DNA from: an uncultured Eubacterium sp.
GTDB lineage: Bacteria; Bacillota; Clostridia; Oscillospirales; Acutalibacteraceae
Length of the DNA: 12,513 nt
Reading direction: 5' to 3'
Assembly (NCBI GenBank): GCA_910577215.1
Contig: CAJTMQ010000048.1
Location: 1 to 12,513 of the forward strand
Shown here: one piece after another, positions 6,140 through 12,513 of the stretch
Layout: every line of letters starts with the position of its first letter
Position numbering within the stretch: position 1 is the stretch's first letter
Program-made: the position numbers and the translations under genes
Notes under the pieces: generated by a model
The model's database searches: none
Seen by the model: only the letters and a program-made list of their open reading frames with translations
What the model was told of the DNA's origin: nothing

Positions 6140-6635
6140 ATATAAGGATTTTGAATTTCCTTCAAACCCTTCGGTTCTTAAGGTTGAGCTTTCGGATAAT
6201 GTTGTTGAAAAGCCGCTTTTCGGGAGTGACAGTGCAGTTTACAGCATATCGCATAATGCGGCACTTATAAGCGGGGAAGGCTGTTTTTGGGGAAAAGACG
6301 GAATTGTTTTTTCAAGAGAACTGAAAGCTCTGCAGAAAAGCAGCAGTTCGGGCTGGCTTTTCTTGCCTGACGGCGGCTGTTACAATGCATTTTTAACTGC
6401 ACTTACAGTTAAAGAGGATTCCAAAAAGTGCTGTGTATTTTACACCTTTTCTTTTACCGAAAACTGCAATCATAAGAAGGATGAATTTGATTTCGGTTTT
6501 ACATATGCACTTGAAAATGAAAATATGTTTGATATTTCCCATCGGTGCGGTGTAGAGATTGAAAGGCTTATGCAGCTTAATAATATTGAAACCCCGTTCA
6601 GTGTAAGTGTTGGTGATAAGGTGGTGCTCAGATGA
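6126..6635 (+). CDS. XkdP-like baseplate/tail protein with C-terminal LysM domain
   Basis: It is 169 residues long. Residues 1-115 form a beta-rich domain of the kind that opens XkdP/tail-hub proteins (KYKDFEFPSNPSVLKVE), with a FTFSFTE-like end. Residues about 126-169 form a LysM-like fold: a YALENENMFDISHRCGV helix entry, then IERLMQLNNI, ending VGDKVVLR. LysM domains bind peptidoglycan or glycan; in PBSX-type tails this protein sits at the tail-baseplate junction. XkdP is typically larger (a little over 200 residues), so this copy is compact. CGGAG (6113-6117) upstream supports ATG 6126. Normally the tape-measure gene directly precedes it, and here it does not. Confidence 0.78.
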   Translation: MMKMKYKDFEFPSNPSVLKVELSDNVVEKPLFGSDSAVYSISHNAALISGEGCFWGKDGIVFSRELKALQKSSSSGWLFLPDGGCYNAFLTALTVKEDSKKCCVFYTFSFTENCNHKKDEFDFGFTYALENENMFDISHRCGVEIERLMQLNNIETPFSVSVGDKVVLR

Positions 6636-7579
6636 TATTTGAATTATCTGATATAAACGGCAATGCAGTCCTTGCAGAAAATATTGTTTCTTATGAGCTG
6701 ATAAGCGAAGCCGGTGCCGCGTGTGACGGATTAAGGCTGAATTTTATTCAAAGCAGTCTTATAGGTGAAATATGCACGGTTAAGGCGTATATAGACAGTG
6801 TGCTTATTTTTAACGGCTTTTGTGACAAGCAGAAAATCTGTATGGATAAATCTGGAGTCAGCTGCTTTATTTATGCAAGAAGCAGTGCGGCTCTTCTGGT
6901 TGACAATGAGGCACTGCCGTGCCAATACAGCAAGCCGTCTGCAAGGCAGTTGTGGTATTCAAATGCAAGAGATTTTGGCTTTGAGTGTGCACTGCCTGAA
7001 ATATATACTGAAAATAACTATCTTGTTTCAAAGGGCACAAGCTGCTATGGCGCAATTAATGACTTTGTTTCAGCCGTTTACGGTGCACCTGTTTATGCAA
7101 CACCTGATAATGTGCTTACGGTTTACAAAGAAAGTGAATATACAAAAAGTCTTAATGATTATAATGTGGTTTCGTTTTCTTATATTATAAACAGAAGTGA
7201 GCCTGTAAGTGAAATTGATTATAAAATAAGTTCCGGTGATGATTATTCCTACCATTTTAAAAGCGATTATGCTGACAGAATGGGGATTAAGAGAAGAAGG
7301 CTTTATAATCTTTCATCCATTCCGCTCTGGCAAAGAGAAACTACCGCTGAAAAAAAGATTAAGGATTCCTTGGAAGAATATTATTCTGTTTCGGCTGAAA
7401 TCTCAGGCGAATGTGATTTAAAACTTTATGACAGAGTTATATTTGATTTTGCAGTTAATGATGATAATGAAGAATTTTATGTAAGTGAGCTTATAAGAAG
7501 CAAGGGTAAAGGCGGAGAGAAAACAGCAATTGTTCTGAAAAAGAAAATAAATGGGGAGCTGGTTAATTATGTGGCTTAG
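6632..7579 (+). CDS. Baseplate hub protein (gpD/XkdQ, gp27-like)
   Basis: This 315-residue protein is the expected partner after XkdP. It starts with a beta-rich tube-like domain (residues 1-100: FELSDINGNAVLAENIVSYE through IFNGFCDKQK), then a helical insertion (SARQLWYSNARDFGFE) and C-terminal beta strands with SGECDLKLYDRVIFDFAVN. This is the layout of the late-control gpD/XkdQ hub, which forms the trimer between tail tube and spike. ATG 6632 overlaps the previous stop (ATGA), with AAGGTGG (6618-6624) seven bases upstream. Without an encoded tube, it would have to meet the neck proteins directly. Call based on order plus domain pattern. Confidence 0.75.
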   Translation: MIFELSDINGNAVLAENIVSYELISEAGAACDGLRLNFIQSSLIGEICTVKAYIDSVLIFNGFCDKQKICMDKSGVSCFIYARSSAALLVDNEALPCQYSKPSARQLWYSNARDFGFECALPEIYTENNYLVSKGTSCYGAINDFVSAVYGAPVYATPDNVLTVYKESEYTKSLNDYNVVSFSYIINRSEPVSEIDYKISSGDDYSYHFKSDYADRMGIKRRRLYNLSSIPLWQRETTAEKKIKDSLEEYYSVSAEISGECDLKLYDRVIFDFAVNDDNEEFYVSELIRSKGKGGEKTAIVLKKKINGELVNYVA

Positions 7580-7940
7580 CAGAAAATTCGGAAGCAGGCA
7601 GAAGGAGTCTGCAGAAACAGGAACGGTAGCTATAGGAGGAAGCTCAACAATCAAAACGGCGTCAACTGTTCTTGCCGAAAATGTTCAGAATTATGCCCCA
7701 TACGGCTACTCGGCATTTGCTCCGTGCGGTGAGGAAATTCTGCTTATCAGCAGTGCAAACGGTACTGCTGGGGCAGGAACAAAAATGAGCGATGAAAGTA
7801 TTAATGAGGGAGAGATTTCCATAAGCTCCAAGGGCGGAGCAAGAATTGTTCTGAAGAATGACGGCAGTATTCAGATAAACGGTTTTGTTTTTACAGCGGA
7901 CGGAAAAATTAAAAATGCAGAAGGGCAGGTTGTTTTATGA
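7569..7940 (+). CDS. Baseplate spike protein (Mu gp45/gpV-like, short)
   Basis: This 123-residue protein shows ENVQNYAPYGYSAFAPCGEE, the 'Y-x-P-Y-G-x-x-x-x-A-P-x-G-x-E' signature of Mu gp45-type spikes, followed by GEISISSKGGARIVLKNDG and SIQINGFVFTADGKI, the beta-repeat leading to the tip. Such trimers form the membrane-piercing spike under the hub. It is shorter than Mu gp45 (about 200 residues) and contains no histidine, so the metal-binding HxH tip seen in some spikes is absent. ATG 7569 is chosen because GGGGAG (7553-7558) is well placed; the in-frame ATG at 7551 overlaps the site itself. It overlaps the hub gene by 11 bases. Confidence 0.75.
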   Translation: MWLSRKFGSRQKESAETGTVAIGGSSTIKTASTVLAENVQNYAPYGYSAFAPCGEEILLISSANGTAGAGTKMSDESINEGEISISSKGGARIVLKNDGSIQINGFVFTADGKIKNAEGQVVL

Positions 7941-8257
7941 CAGAAAAAATAACAAATGGTGATTATGTTAAAAACGGTGCATCGCTTGTCGAGATTGAGC
8001 ATATAGAAGAGGTTTTGCAGAATATAGCAATTGCTCTTAAAACACAAAGAGGCAGCTTTTATCCTGATAAAAATTATGGTTCTGCCTTGTGCAATGCAGG
8101 TAAAGAAACAGATGAAGCATATGCCGCAGCTTATGCCCGGCAGGCTCTTTATAATTTGAGCGGAGTGCTTATAAAATCCGTAAAAATATATGACAGTAAT
8201 TTTGAATTTACAATAGCAGTAAATAATCAGGAAAGGCAGGTGCTGGTAACAACGTGA
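7937..8257 (+). CDS. gp25/gpW-like baseplate wedge protein
   Basis: This 106-residue protein is the usual size for the gp25 family. The core EEVLQNIAIALKTQRGSFY followed by PDKNYGSAL matches the family's 'hydrophobic helix, L-x-T-x-R-G-x-x, D-x-x-Y/F-G' pattern (residues 23-51). gp25 is the wedge component that nucleates sheath polymerisation in contractile tails, so it is a marker of myovirus ancestry. It overlaps both neighbours by four bases (ATGA and GTGA), indicating coupled translation. Its natural partner, the sheath, is not encoded here. Confidence 0.86.
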   Translation: MTEKITNGDYVKNGASLVEIEHIEEVLQNIAIALKTQRGSFYPDKNYGSALCNAGKETDEAYAAAYARQALYNLSGVLIKSVKIYDSNFEFTIAVNNQERQVLVTT

Positions 8258-9318
8258 GTATAACATATAATGAAATACTTGATTCCATGAAGGCAGCTTT
8301 TCAGCAGGAAAAGGGTGAGGCTGTTGCCGATCTTTCGGATCTTGAATTAAGATTCAAGGCAGTTGCATCAGAAATCTATTCTGTTTGTGCATACGGAGAT
8401 TATATTTTCAGGCAGGGATTTCCGCAGACGGCAACCGGTGCGTATCTGGACAAGCATGCACAGCTCAGAAGTATAACAAGGAAAAAGGCGGCACGTGCCG
8501 GCGGAGAATTGACCTTTTCACTTTCGGAAGCGGCAAGTAAAAGTATTACTATTCCTGCAGGTACAATATGCTCTGCTGCGGGAAAGCCTTTTATTCAGTT
8601 TGCAACCGATAAAAGAGCCGTCATAAGTGCAGGCAGACTTTCTGTGTCTGTTCCTGCAACGGCTTTGCGAACAGGGCAGGAGCATAATGTTGAAGCGGGA
8701 AGTGTTACCGATATGGTTAATCCGCCTGATTATGTTTTTTCCGTAACAAATGACAAGGCATTTACAGGTGGTTGGAATGACGAAAGTGATGAGGCATTGC
8801 GTGAACGTATTCTGAGTTCATACAGCAACACAAAAAATGCTGTTAGTGCCGAAGGAGTAAGAGAAATCTTGCTTTCTCTTGATGAAATAACGGATGCATG
8901 CGTATTTTCAAATAGCAGTTCTTCAGCTAATGTATGCCTTAAAACAAGAAATGGCAGACTTTCAAGCAGCTTAAAGGCAAAGGTTTCCGATTTGCTTGGA
9001 TTTTTATCATTTTGTTCGGTGGAAATTAATTTTATTGCGGCAAGTGTAAAAGAATTTTCAGTTAAGGCAGAGGCAAAGGTTTTAAGTGGATATGATAATG
9101 ATAAAATTGAACGTGCAGTAAGAGCACGAATTATATCGCTTTGCAGCAATGAAAAAATCGGGCAGAATTATAATGAAGCGGCAATCGCTGCCTCATGCAG
9201 TGATATAGAAGGAATAGAATACATAAATGTATTTTTCCGGTGCGATGGGGGAATTGTTTCCTGCGGAAGCACGGAGTTTCTGAGATTAACTGAAACAGAG
9301 GTTTATATTCATGAATAG
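8254..9318 (+). CDS. Baseplate J-like protein (gp6/XkdT)
   Basis: This is the main wedge protein of contractile baseplates, 354 residues, a normal length for clostridial XkdT. Visible features are FRQGFPQTATGAYLDKHA (52-69), the arginine-rich RSITRKKAARAGGELTF (72-88) leading to TIPAGTICSAAG (99-110), and WNDESDEALRERILSSYSN (174-192) with VSAEGVREILLSLDEI (197-212), all typical of Baseplate_J. GTG 8254 overlaps the previous stop. It forms wedges with gp25 and the next gene product. Confidence 0.92.
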   Translation: MSITYNEILDSMKAAFQQEKGEAVADLSDLELRFKAVASEIYSVCAYGDYIFRQGFPQTATGAYLDKHAQLRSITRKKAARAGGELTFSLSEAASKSITIPAGTICSAAGKPFIQFATDKRAVISAGRLSVSVPATALRTGQEHNVEAGSVTDMVNPPDYVFSVTNDKAFTGGWNDESDEALRERILSSYSNTKNAVSAEGVREILLSLDEITDACVFSNSSSSANVCLKTRNGRLSSSLKAKVSDLLGFLSFCSVEINFIAASVKEFSVKAEAKVLSGYDNDKIERAVRARIISLCSNEKIGQNYNEAAIAASCSDIEGIEYINVFFRCDGGIVSCGSTEFLRLTETEVYIHE

Positions 9319-9874
9319 TAATGAAATATTCAGCCGCCTTGAAGGACTGATGAAAAAGCTTTCTATGTCTTCGGAACGGGGAAGCTATACAAGAGCCGAA
9401 ATGAAGGCTTATGCAGCAGGGATAGCTCTAGCGGCAGAAAACATGGAGAGAGTTTTAAAAAATCTTTTTATAGACACAGCAGAAAAGGATGGTATTGCAC
9501 TGTTTTTGAGTATGATAAATGAAAATCCTGCGCAGACAGAAAGTGAATCTAAGCAGCTTATTATAGATACTGTTTCAAATCAGATGCAGATATATAAAAA
9601 AAGTGAATTTGATTCATTGGTTGCATCTTTGGGTGTTTTCGGTGAGTCAACATATATTACAGACGATAATATAATAACTCTTTATTATACGGGACTTGTA
9701 GATATGCCTTGCTTTAAGGATGTTTCCGATTTATGTGCCAATCATATTCCGTGCTTTTCTCAGATTAGCATGGCAAGCGAAGGTGTGCAGTTTTTTGTTT
9801 GGGAAAAGCTTGCATTACCATGGTTTAAGCTGGACAGTGTTAAATTGCCTTTCTATGTTTTAGACAGTATGTAA
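9311..9874 (+). CDS. Baseplate wedge/tail protein (XkdU/YmfQ-like, DUF2313 position)
   Basis: This 187-residue protein follows baseplate J, where gpI/XkdU/YmfQ lies in Mu, P2 and PBSX layouts. The N-terminal helix pair (RLEGLMKKLSMSSERGSYTR, ALAAENMERVLKNLFIDTA) and a mixed C-terminal half ending in hydrophobic strands (LPWFKLDSVKLPFYVLDSM) agree with that role, which links the wedges to the fibre. Sequence similarity visible by eye is weak, so order carries most of the call. It overlaps baseplate J by eight bases, with GAGG (9298-9301) upstream. Confidence 0.6.
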   Translation: MNSNEIFSRLEGLMKKLSMSSERGSYTRAEMKAYAAGIALAAENMERVLKNLFIDTAEKDGIALFLSMINENPAQTESESKQLIIDTVSNQMQIYKKSEFDSLVASLGVFGESTYITDDNIITLYYTGLVDMPCFKDVSDLCANHIPCFSQISMASEGVQFFVWEKLALPWFKLDSVKLPFYVLDSM

Positions 9875-9877
9875 TTA

Positions 9878-9889
9878 TTTATCGATAAA
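9878..9889 (+). repeat. Perfect 12-bp palindrome before the fibre gene
   Basis: TTTATCGATAAA (9878-9889) is a perfect 12-bp palindrome filling half of the 24-base gap between the wedge and fibre genes, and its end overlaps the AAAGGAG ribosome binding site (9887-9893). It is one of the few spaces in the operon not used for coding. It could be a dimeric-protein site or just chance in AT-rich sequence. With no loop it would not form a useful hairpin. Confidence 0.35.
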
Positions 9890-9898
9890 GGAGATAAT

Positions 9899-10375
9899 AT
9901 GAGTTCAACACAAAAAACAGATTATTTATCACTTAACCAATGGGTGACAACAGATATTCCTACACGAACGGATTTTAATTATGATAATGAAATGATTGAT
10001 ACGGCAATAAATAATCATTGCAGTGATGATAATATACATGTTGCACAGGCGGACAGAGAAAAATGGGATTCGCCGTACTTTATAGGCTTTTATTATGGTG
10101 ACGGTTCTGCAATAAGAACAGTTGATACGTCCTGCCCGTTTGTGCCGAGCTTTGGGTTTGTTTTTGCAGGAGGAATGCCTCCATCGGTTACGGATTTCAA
10201 TGTTAAAAATAAGAAAAACTATTTTGGCTTTCTTTCAAAAAGAACAAGCACGGCAGGTATAAGCCTTTCGGGAACTGAATTAAGAATTCCGATAAACGGT
10301 AACCCCGTAAATTCCAGTGAATATATGAATTTCAATGTTGCCGGAATAACATATTGCTTTGTGCTTTTCAGATAA
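9899..10375 (+). CDS. Short tail-fibre-like protein
   Basis: This is a 158-residue last gene of the cassette, the normal place for the receptor-binding fibre. TDYLSLNQWVTTDIPTRTDF (7-26) and a following D-N-x-x-I-D pattern are typical of the N-terminal baseplate-attachment segment of clostridial tail fibres, and HCSDDNIHVAQADREKWDSP resembles the 'D-x-x-I-H-V-T-x-x-E-R-x-x-W' connector motif of such fibres. Residues about 60-158 form a glycine- and beta-rich head domain. It is much shorter than common fibres and no chaperone follows. AAAGGAG (9887-9893) precedes ATG 9899. Confidence 0.72.
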   Translation: MSSTQKTDYLSLNQWVTTDIPTRTDFNYDNEMIDTAINNHCSDDNIHVAQADREKWDSPYFIGFYYGDGSAIRTVDTSCPFVPSFGFVFAGGMPPSVTDFNVKNKKNYFGFLSKRTSTAGISLSGTELRIPINGNPVNSSEYMNFNVAGITYCFVLFR

Positions 10376-10382
10376 ATATTTT

Positions 10383-10411
10383 CGGAGCAGGGTAAAACCT
10401 GCTCTGTTTTT
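10383..10411 (+). terminator. Intrinsic terminator of the phage-derived operon
   Basis: GAGCAGG (10385-10391) pairs perfectly with CCTGCTC (10398-10404) around a six-base loop, extended by G-U and C-G pairs to 9 bp and followed by TTTTT (10407-10411). It lies eight bases after the fibre stop codon. It closes the cassette and insulates the housekeeping genes downstream. Confidence 0.92.
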
Positions 10412-10414
10412 CTA

Positions 10415-10443
10415 TTTACAACAGGATAATTTTATTCTATAAT
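10415..10443 (+). promoter_or_regulatory. Sigma-A-type promoter of the coaX-like/DUF1015 operon
   Basis: TTTACA (10415-10420) and a perfect TATAAT (10438-10443) are separated by exactly 17 bases, a near-consensus housekeeping promoter. A second TATAAT at 10448-10453 has no matching -35. The predicted start is near 10450, giving a short leader before AAGGAG (10465-10470) and ATG 10478. The -35 lies four bases after the preceding terminator, so the two operons are packed back to back but transcribed separately. Confidence 0.85.
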
Positions 10444-10477
10444 GTTTTATAATATTGAAATTTGAAGGAGTATTTAT

Positions 10478-11257
10478 ATGCTGCTTGCGGTTGATATTGG
10501 AAATACAAATATTGTTTTAGGTGTGCTGAACGGCGAAAAGCTGATTTGCTCGGGTCGTCTTTCAACAAACGTAAATGAAACTGAAATTGAATACTCAATG
10601 AAACTGAAAGCATTTTTAGATATTAATAATGTTGATAATATAGATGGTGCGATTATTTCCAGTGTTGTGCCAGCTTTGGTAAGAACGCTTCTGAAAAGTA
10701 TTCAGCTTGTGTGCAATGTAGAGGCGCTTGTTGTAGGTCCGGGGGTGAAAACAGGACTTAATATTAAAATAGATAATCCCGCTGAGACAGGCGCGAATAT
10801 TGTTGTTGGGGATGTTGCGGTTATAAATAAATATCCGCTTCCGGCAATTGTTTTTTATTTCGGTACTGCAACAACAGCTTCGGTTATTGATAAAACAGGT
10901 GCACATCTGGGCGGTGCAATTATGTGCGGAATAAAAACAGCAATCAATTCTCTTTCAAGCACAACTGCCCAACTTCCGCAGATTGATATATCGGTTCCGT
11001 CAAAAATAATAGGCAGAAATACTGTGGATGCAATGAAATGCGGTTCGGTTATAGGTACAGCCGCCATGCTTGAGGGGCTTGTTTCAAGGTTTGAAAAGGA
11101 GCTTGGGGAAAAAGCAACGGTTATTGTAACAGGCGGTTTCGGCAAAGCAATAGCAAAGGCAGCGGAGCTTGATGTTATTGTAGATGAAAATTTGTTTGTA
11201 GACGGATTGAGAATTATATATGAAAAAAATAAGATGAAAAAACAGGGAGAAGCATAA
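10478..11257 (+). CDS. coaX: Type III pantothenate kinase (CoaX) family protein, probably missing catalytic aspartates
   Basis: CoaX phosphorylates pantothenate, the first step of coenzyme A synthesis. At 259 residues this is full length with the ASKHA fold: DIGNTN (6-11), SSVVP (61-65), VGPGVKTGLNI (86-96), FGTATT (128-133), GGAIMCGI (145-152) and VTGGFGKAIA (217-226). Two usually invariant positions differ. The 'GAD/GSD' catalytic-base aspartate is Asn107 (GANIVV), and the 'D-x-G-T-A-T-T' aspartate is replaced (FYFGTATT, Tyr127 or its neighbour by alignment). D6 is present. It may be a kinase with altered chemistry, or a CoaX-like regulator as Baf is in Bordetella. The symbol marks the family, not proven activity. 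It is co-transcribed with the DUF1015 gene. Confidence 0.85.
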   Translation: MLLAVDIGNTNIVLGVLNGEKLICSGRLSTNVNETEIEYSMKLKAFLDINNVDNIDGAIISSVVPALVRTLLKSIQLVCNVEALVVGPGVKTGLNIKIDNPAETGANIVVGDVAVINKYPLPAIVFYFGTATTASVIDKTGAHLGGAIMCGIKTAINSLSSTTAQLPQIDISVPSKIIGRNTVDAMKCGSVIGTAAMLEGLVSRFEKELGEKATVIVTGGFGKAIAKAAELDVIVDENLFVDGLRIIYEKNKMKKQGEA

Positions 11258-11261
11258 AATT

Positions 11262-12503
11262 ATGGCAATTTTCAGAGCATTTAAAGCATTCAGACCTGCA
11301 CAGAGAAATCAGGCACTTATTCCCGCACTGCCGTATGATGTTATGAGCAGTGAGGAAGCAAGGCAGATGGTTCGCGGCAATTCCCTTTCCTTTCTTCATG
11401 TTGATAGAGCAGAAATTGATTTGCCGCTCGGCGCAGATAAATATTCTGATGAAGTGTATCAGAAGGCAAAGGAAAATCTGGAGGCACTTGAAAATACAGG
11501 TGCAATGATTCAGGATAAAACGCCGTGTCTTTATATTTACAGGCAGATTATGAATGGCAGAGTTCAGGTTGGAATTGTAGGCTGTGCATCCATTGATGAT
11601 TATCTGAATAACGTCATCAAAAAGCATGAAAAAACACTCGCAAAAAAAGAAAAGGACCGTATAAACCATGTTCATACAACCAATGCAAATACAGGTCCTA
11701 TATTTTTAACCTACAGAAAAAATGCGTCTATCAATATGACGGTTTCGCTGTGGATGAATGAGAGGGAGCCTGTTTATAATTTTGAAGCAGATGGTGTTCT
11801 TCAGACAGTCTGGGTTATTGACGATATTGAAACAATCAACCGTTTGACATCTCTGTTCAAAGAGGTTCAGGCACTTTATATTGCAGACGGTCATCACAGA
11901 TGTGCCTCGGCAGTAAGAGTCGGTCAGATGAGAAGAGAGGAAAATCCCGACTATACGGGTGATGAAGAATTCAATTATTTTCTGGCCGTTGCCTTTCCTG
12001 ATGATGAGCTTGAAATAATGGATTATAACCGTGTTGTTAAGGATTTGAACGGTTTATCCGCAGATGAATTTTTAAGCAGGGTTTTTGAAAAATTTGAAAT
12101 AAAAAAAGAAGAGGCGCCTTATCATCCTATAGAAAAGCATACCTTCGGAATGTATCTTGATAAGGAATGGTATTCACTCAAAGCAAAAAAATCAATTATA
12201 AATGAAAATGATCCTGTAGCAAGGCTGGATGTTTCTATTCTGCAGGAAAATTTGCTTGATCCCATTCTTGGAATCAGAGATCCTAAAAATGACAGCAGAA
12301 TTGATTTTATAGGCGGCATAAGGGGGCTTACAGAGCTTGAAAGACGTGCCAAAACAGATATGAAGCTGGCCTTTTCAATGTACCCCACAACAACGGATGA
12401 TTTAATTGCAATTGCAGATGCGGGGCAGATTATGCCGCCAAAGTCAACTTGGTTTGAGCCTAAACTGCTTTCGGGTCTGTTTGTTCATCATTTATCCGAT
12501 TAA
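11262..12503 (+). CDS. DUF1015 family protein with a DGHHR motif (possible SerK-like kinase)
   Basis: This 413-residue protein has the normal full length for DUF1015. Diagnostic segments are IPALPYDVMSSEEAR (20-34), KKHEKTLAKKEKDRINH (120-136, the 'HEKT-x-x-x-KE-x-DR' motif) and YIADGHHRCASA (206-217). The DGHHR-type motif is shared with ParB/sulfiredoxin-fold nucleotide-using enzymes, including archaeal ADP-dependent serine kinase SerK, and DUF1015 genes often lie next to serA/serC in Clostridia, so a role in serine metabolism is plausible but not proven. AGGGAGA (11244-11250) precedes ATG 11262, four bases after the CoaX-family stop. No signal peptide or membrane segment is seen. The window ends ten bases after its stop. 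Confidence 0.88.
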   Translation: MAIFRAFKAFRPAQRNQALIPALPYDVMSSEEARQMVRGNSLSFLHVDRAEIDLPLGADKYSDEVYQKAKENLEALENTGAMIQDKTPCLYIYRQIMNGRVQVGIVGCASIDDYLNNVIKKHEKTLAKKEKDRINHVHTTNANTGPIFLTYRKNASINMTVSLWMNEREPVYNFEADGVLQTVWVIDDIETINRLTSLFKEVQALYIADGHHRCASAVRVGQMRREENPDYTGDEEFNYFLAVAFPDDELEIMDYNRVVKDLNGLSADEFLSRVFEKFEIKKEEAPYHPIEKHTFGMYLDKEWYSLKAKKSIINENDPVARLDVSILQENLLDPILGIRDPKNDSRIDFIGGIRGLTELERRAKTDMKLAFSMYPTTTDDLIAIADAGQIMPPKSTWFEPKLLSGLFVHHLSD

Positions 12504-12513
12504 ATGTGAATAT

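Noticed and set aside
6798..7190. 130-residue plus-strand frame inside the hub gene
   Set aside because: It is an out-of-frame shadow of the gpD/XkdQ-like gene with no domain pattern and no upstream site.
7551..7940. Longer spike frame starting at ATG 7551
   Set aside because: The GGGGAG ribosome binding site (7553-7558) lies inside that extension and is well spaced for ATG 7569.
8489..8500. 12-bp palindrome CGGCACGTGCCG
   Set aside because: It lies within conserved baseplate J coding sequence (Lys-Ala-Ala-Arg-Ala region), where codon choice explains it; no regulatory context.
1..12513. tRNA, rRNA, CRISPR array, insertion sequence or integrase
   Set aside because: No cloverleaf, repeat-spacer pattern, transposase or recombinase motif was seen on either strand.

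Overview
The window reads as a low-to-moderate GC Firmicute, most likely a gut-type member of the Clostridia. The grounds are A-rich codon use, strong AGGAGG-type ribosome binding sites, TTG/GTG starts chosen by those sites, UGA used as a stop, a type III pantothenate kinase homologue and a DUF1015 protein. All genes are on the + strand.

Region 1 (1-169) holds the intrinsic terminator of an upstream gene and a roughly 125-base leader with three TTTCGGC direct repeats and a small hairpin, but no convincing housekeeping promoter. Region 2 (170-10375) is one tightly packed, probably single-transcript phage-derived cassette in PBSX/Xkd-like order: small terminase-like protein without a DNA-binding domain, large terminase, portal, protease with a nested scaffold, HK97-fold major capsid protein, three small connector/neck proteins, a 32-residue mini-gene, LysM/XkdP-like protein, gpD/XkdQ-like baseplate hub, Mu gp45-like spike, gp25/gpW, baseplate J, XkdU/YmfQ-like protein and a short tail fibre. 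It ends in a strong intrinsic terminator (10383-10411). Region 3 (10415-12503) starts with a near-consensus sigma-A promoter and carries a CoaX homologue and a DUF1015 protein, i.e. ordinary chromosomal genes.

The notable point is what is missing from Region 2. DNA-packaging, capsid and baseplate genes all look intact, but the contiguous block that should lie between neck and baseplate (tail sheath, tail tube, tail chaperone, tape measure) is absent, with only a 32-codon reading frame in its place. There is also no integrase, repressor, replication, holin or lysin gene in the window, and the small terminase lacks a helix-turn-helix. A cassette that can be read as 'package DNA, build a head, dock a baseplate' but encodes no tail shaft, is bounded by host terminators and has no visible frameshift is best explained either as a domesticated particle (gene-transfer-agent-like, or a head with a directly attached baseplate) or as a recently and cleanly deleted prophage remnant. 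Sequence alone cannot decide between these.

A second oddity is that the CoaX homologue has lost two aspartates that the canonical enzyme uses, so it may not be a pantothenate kinase.
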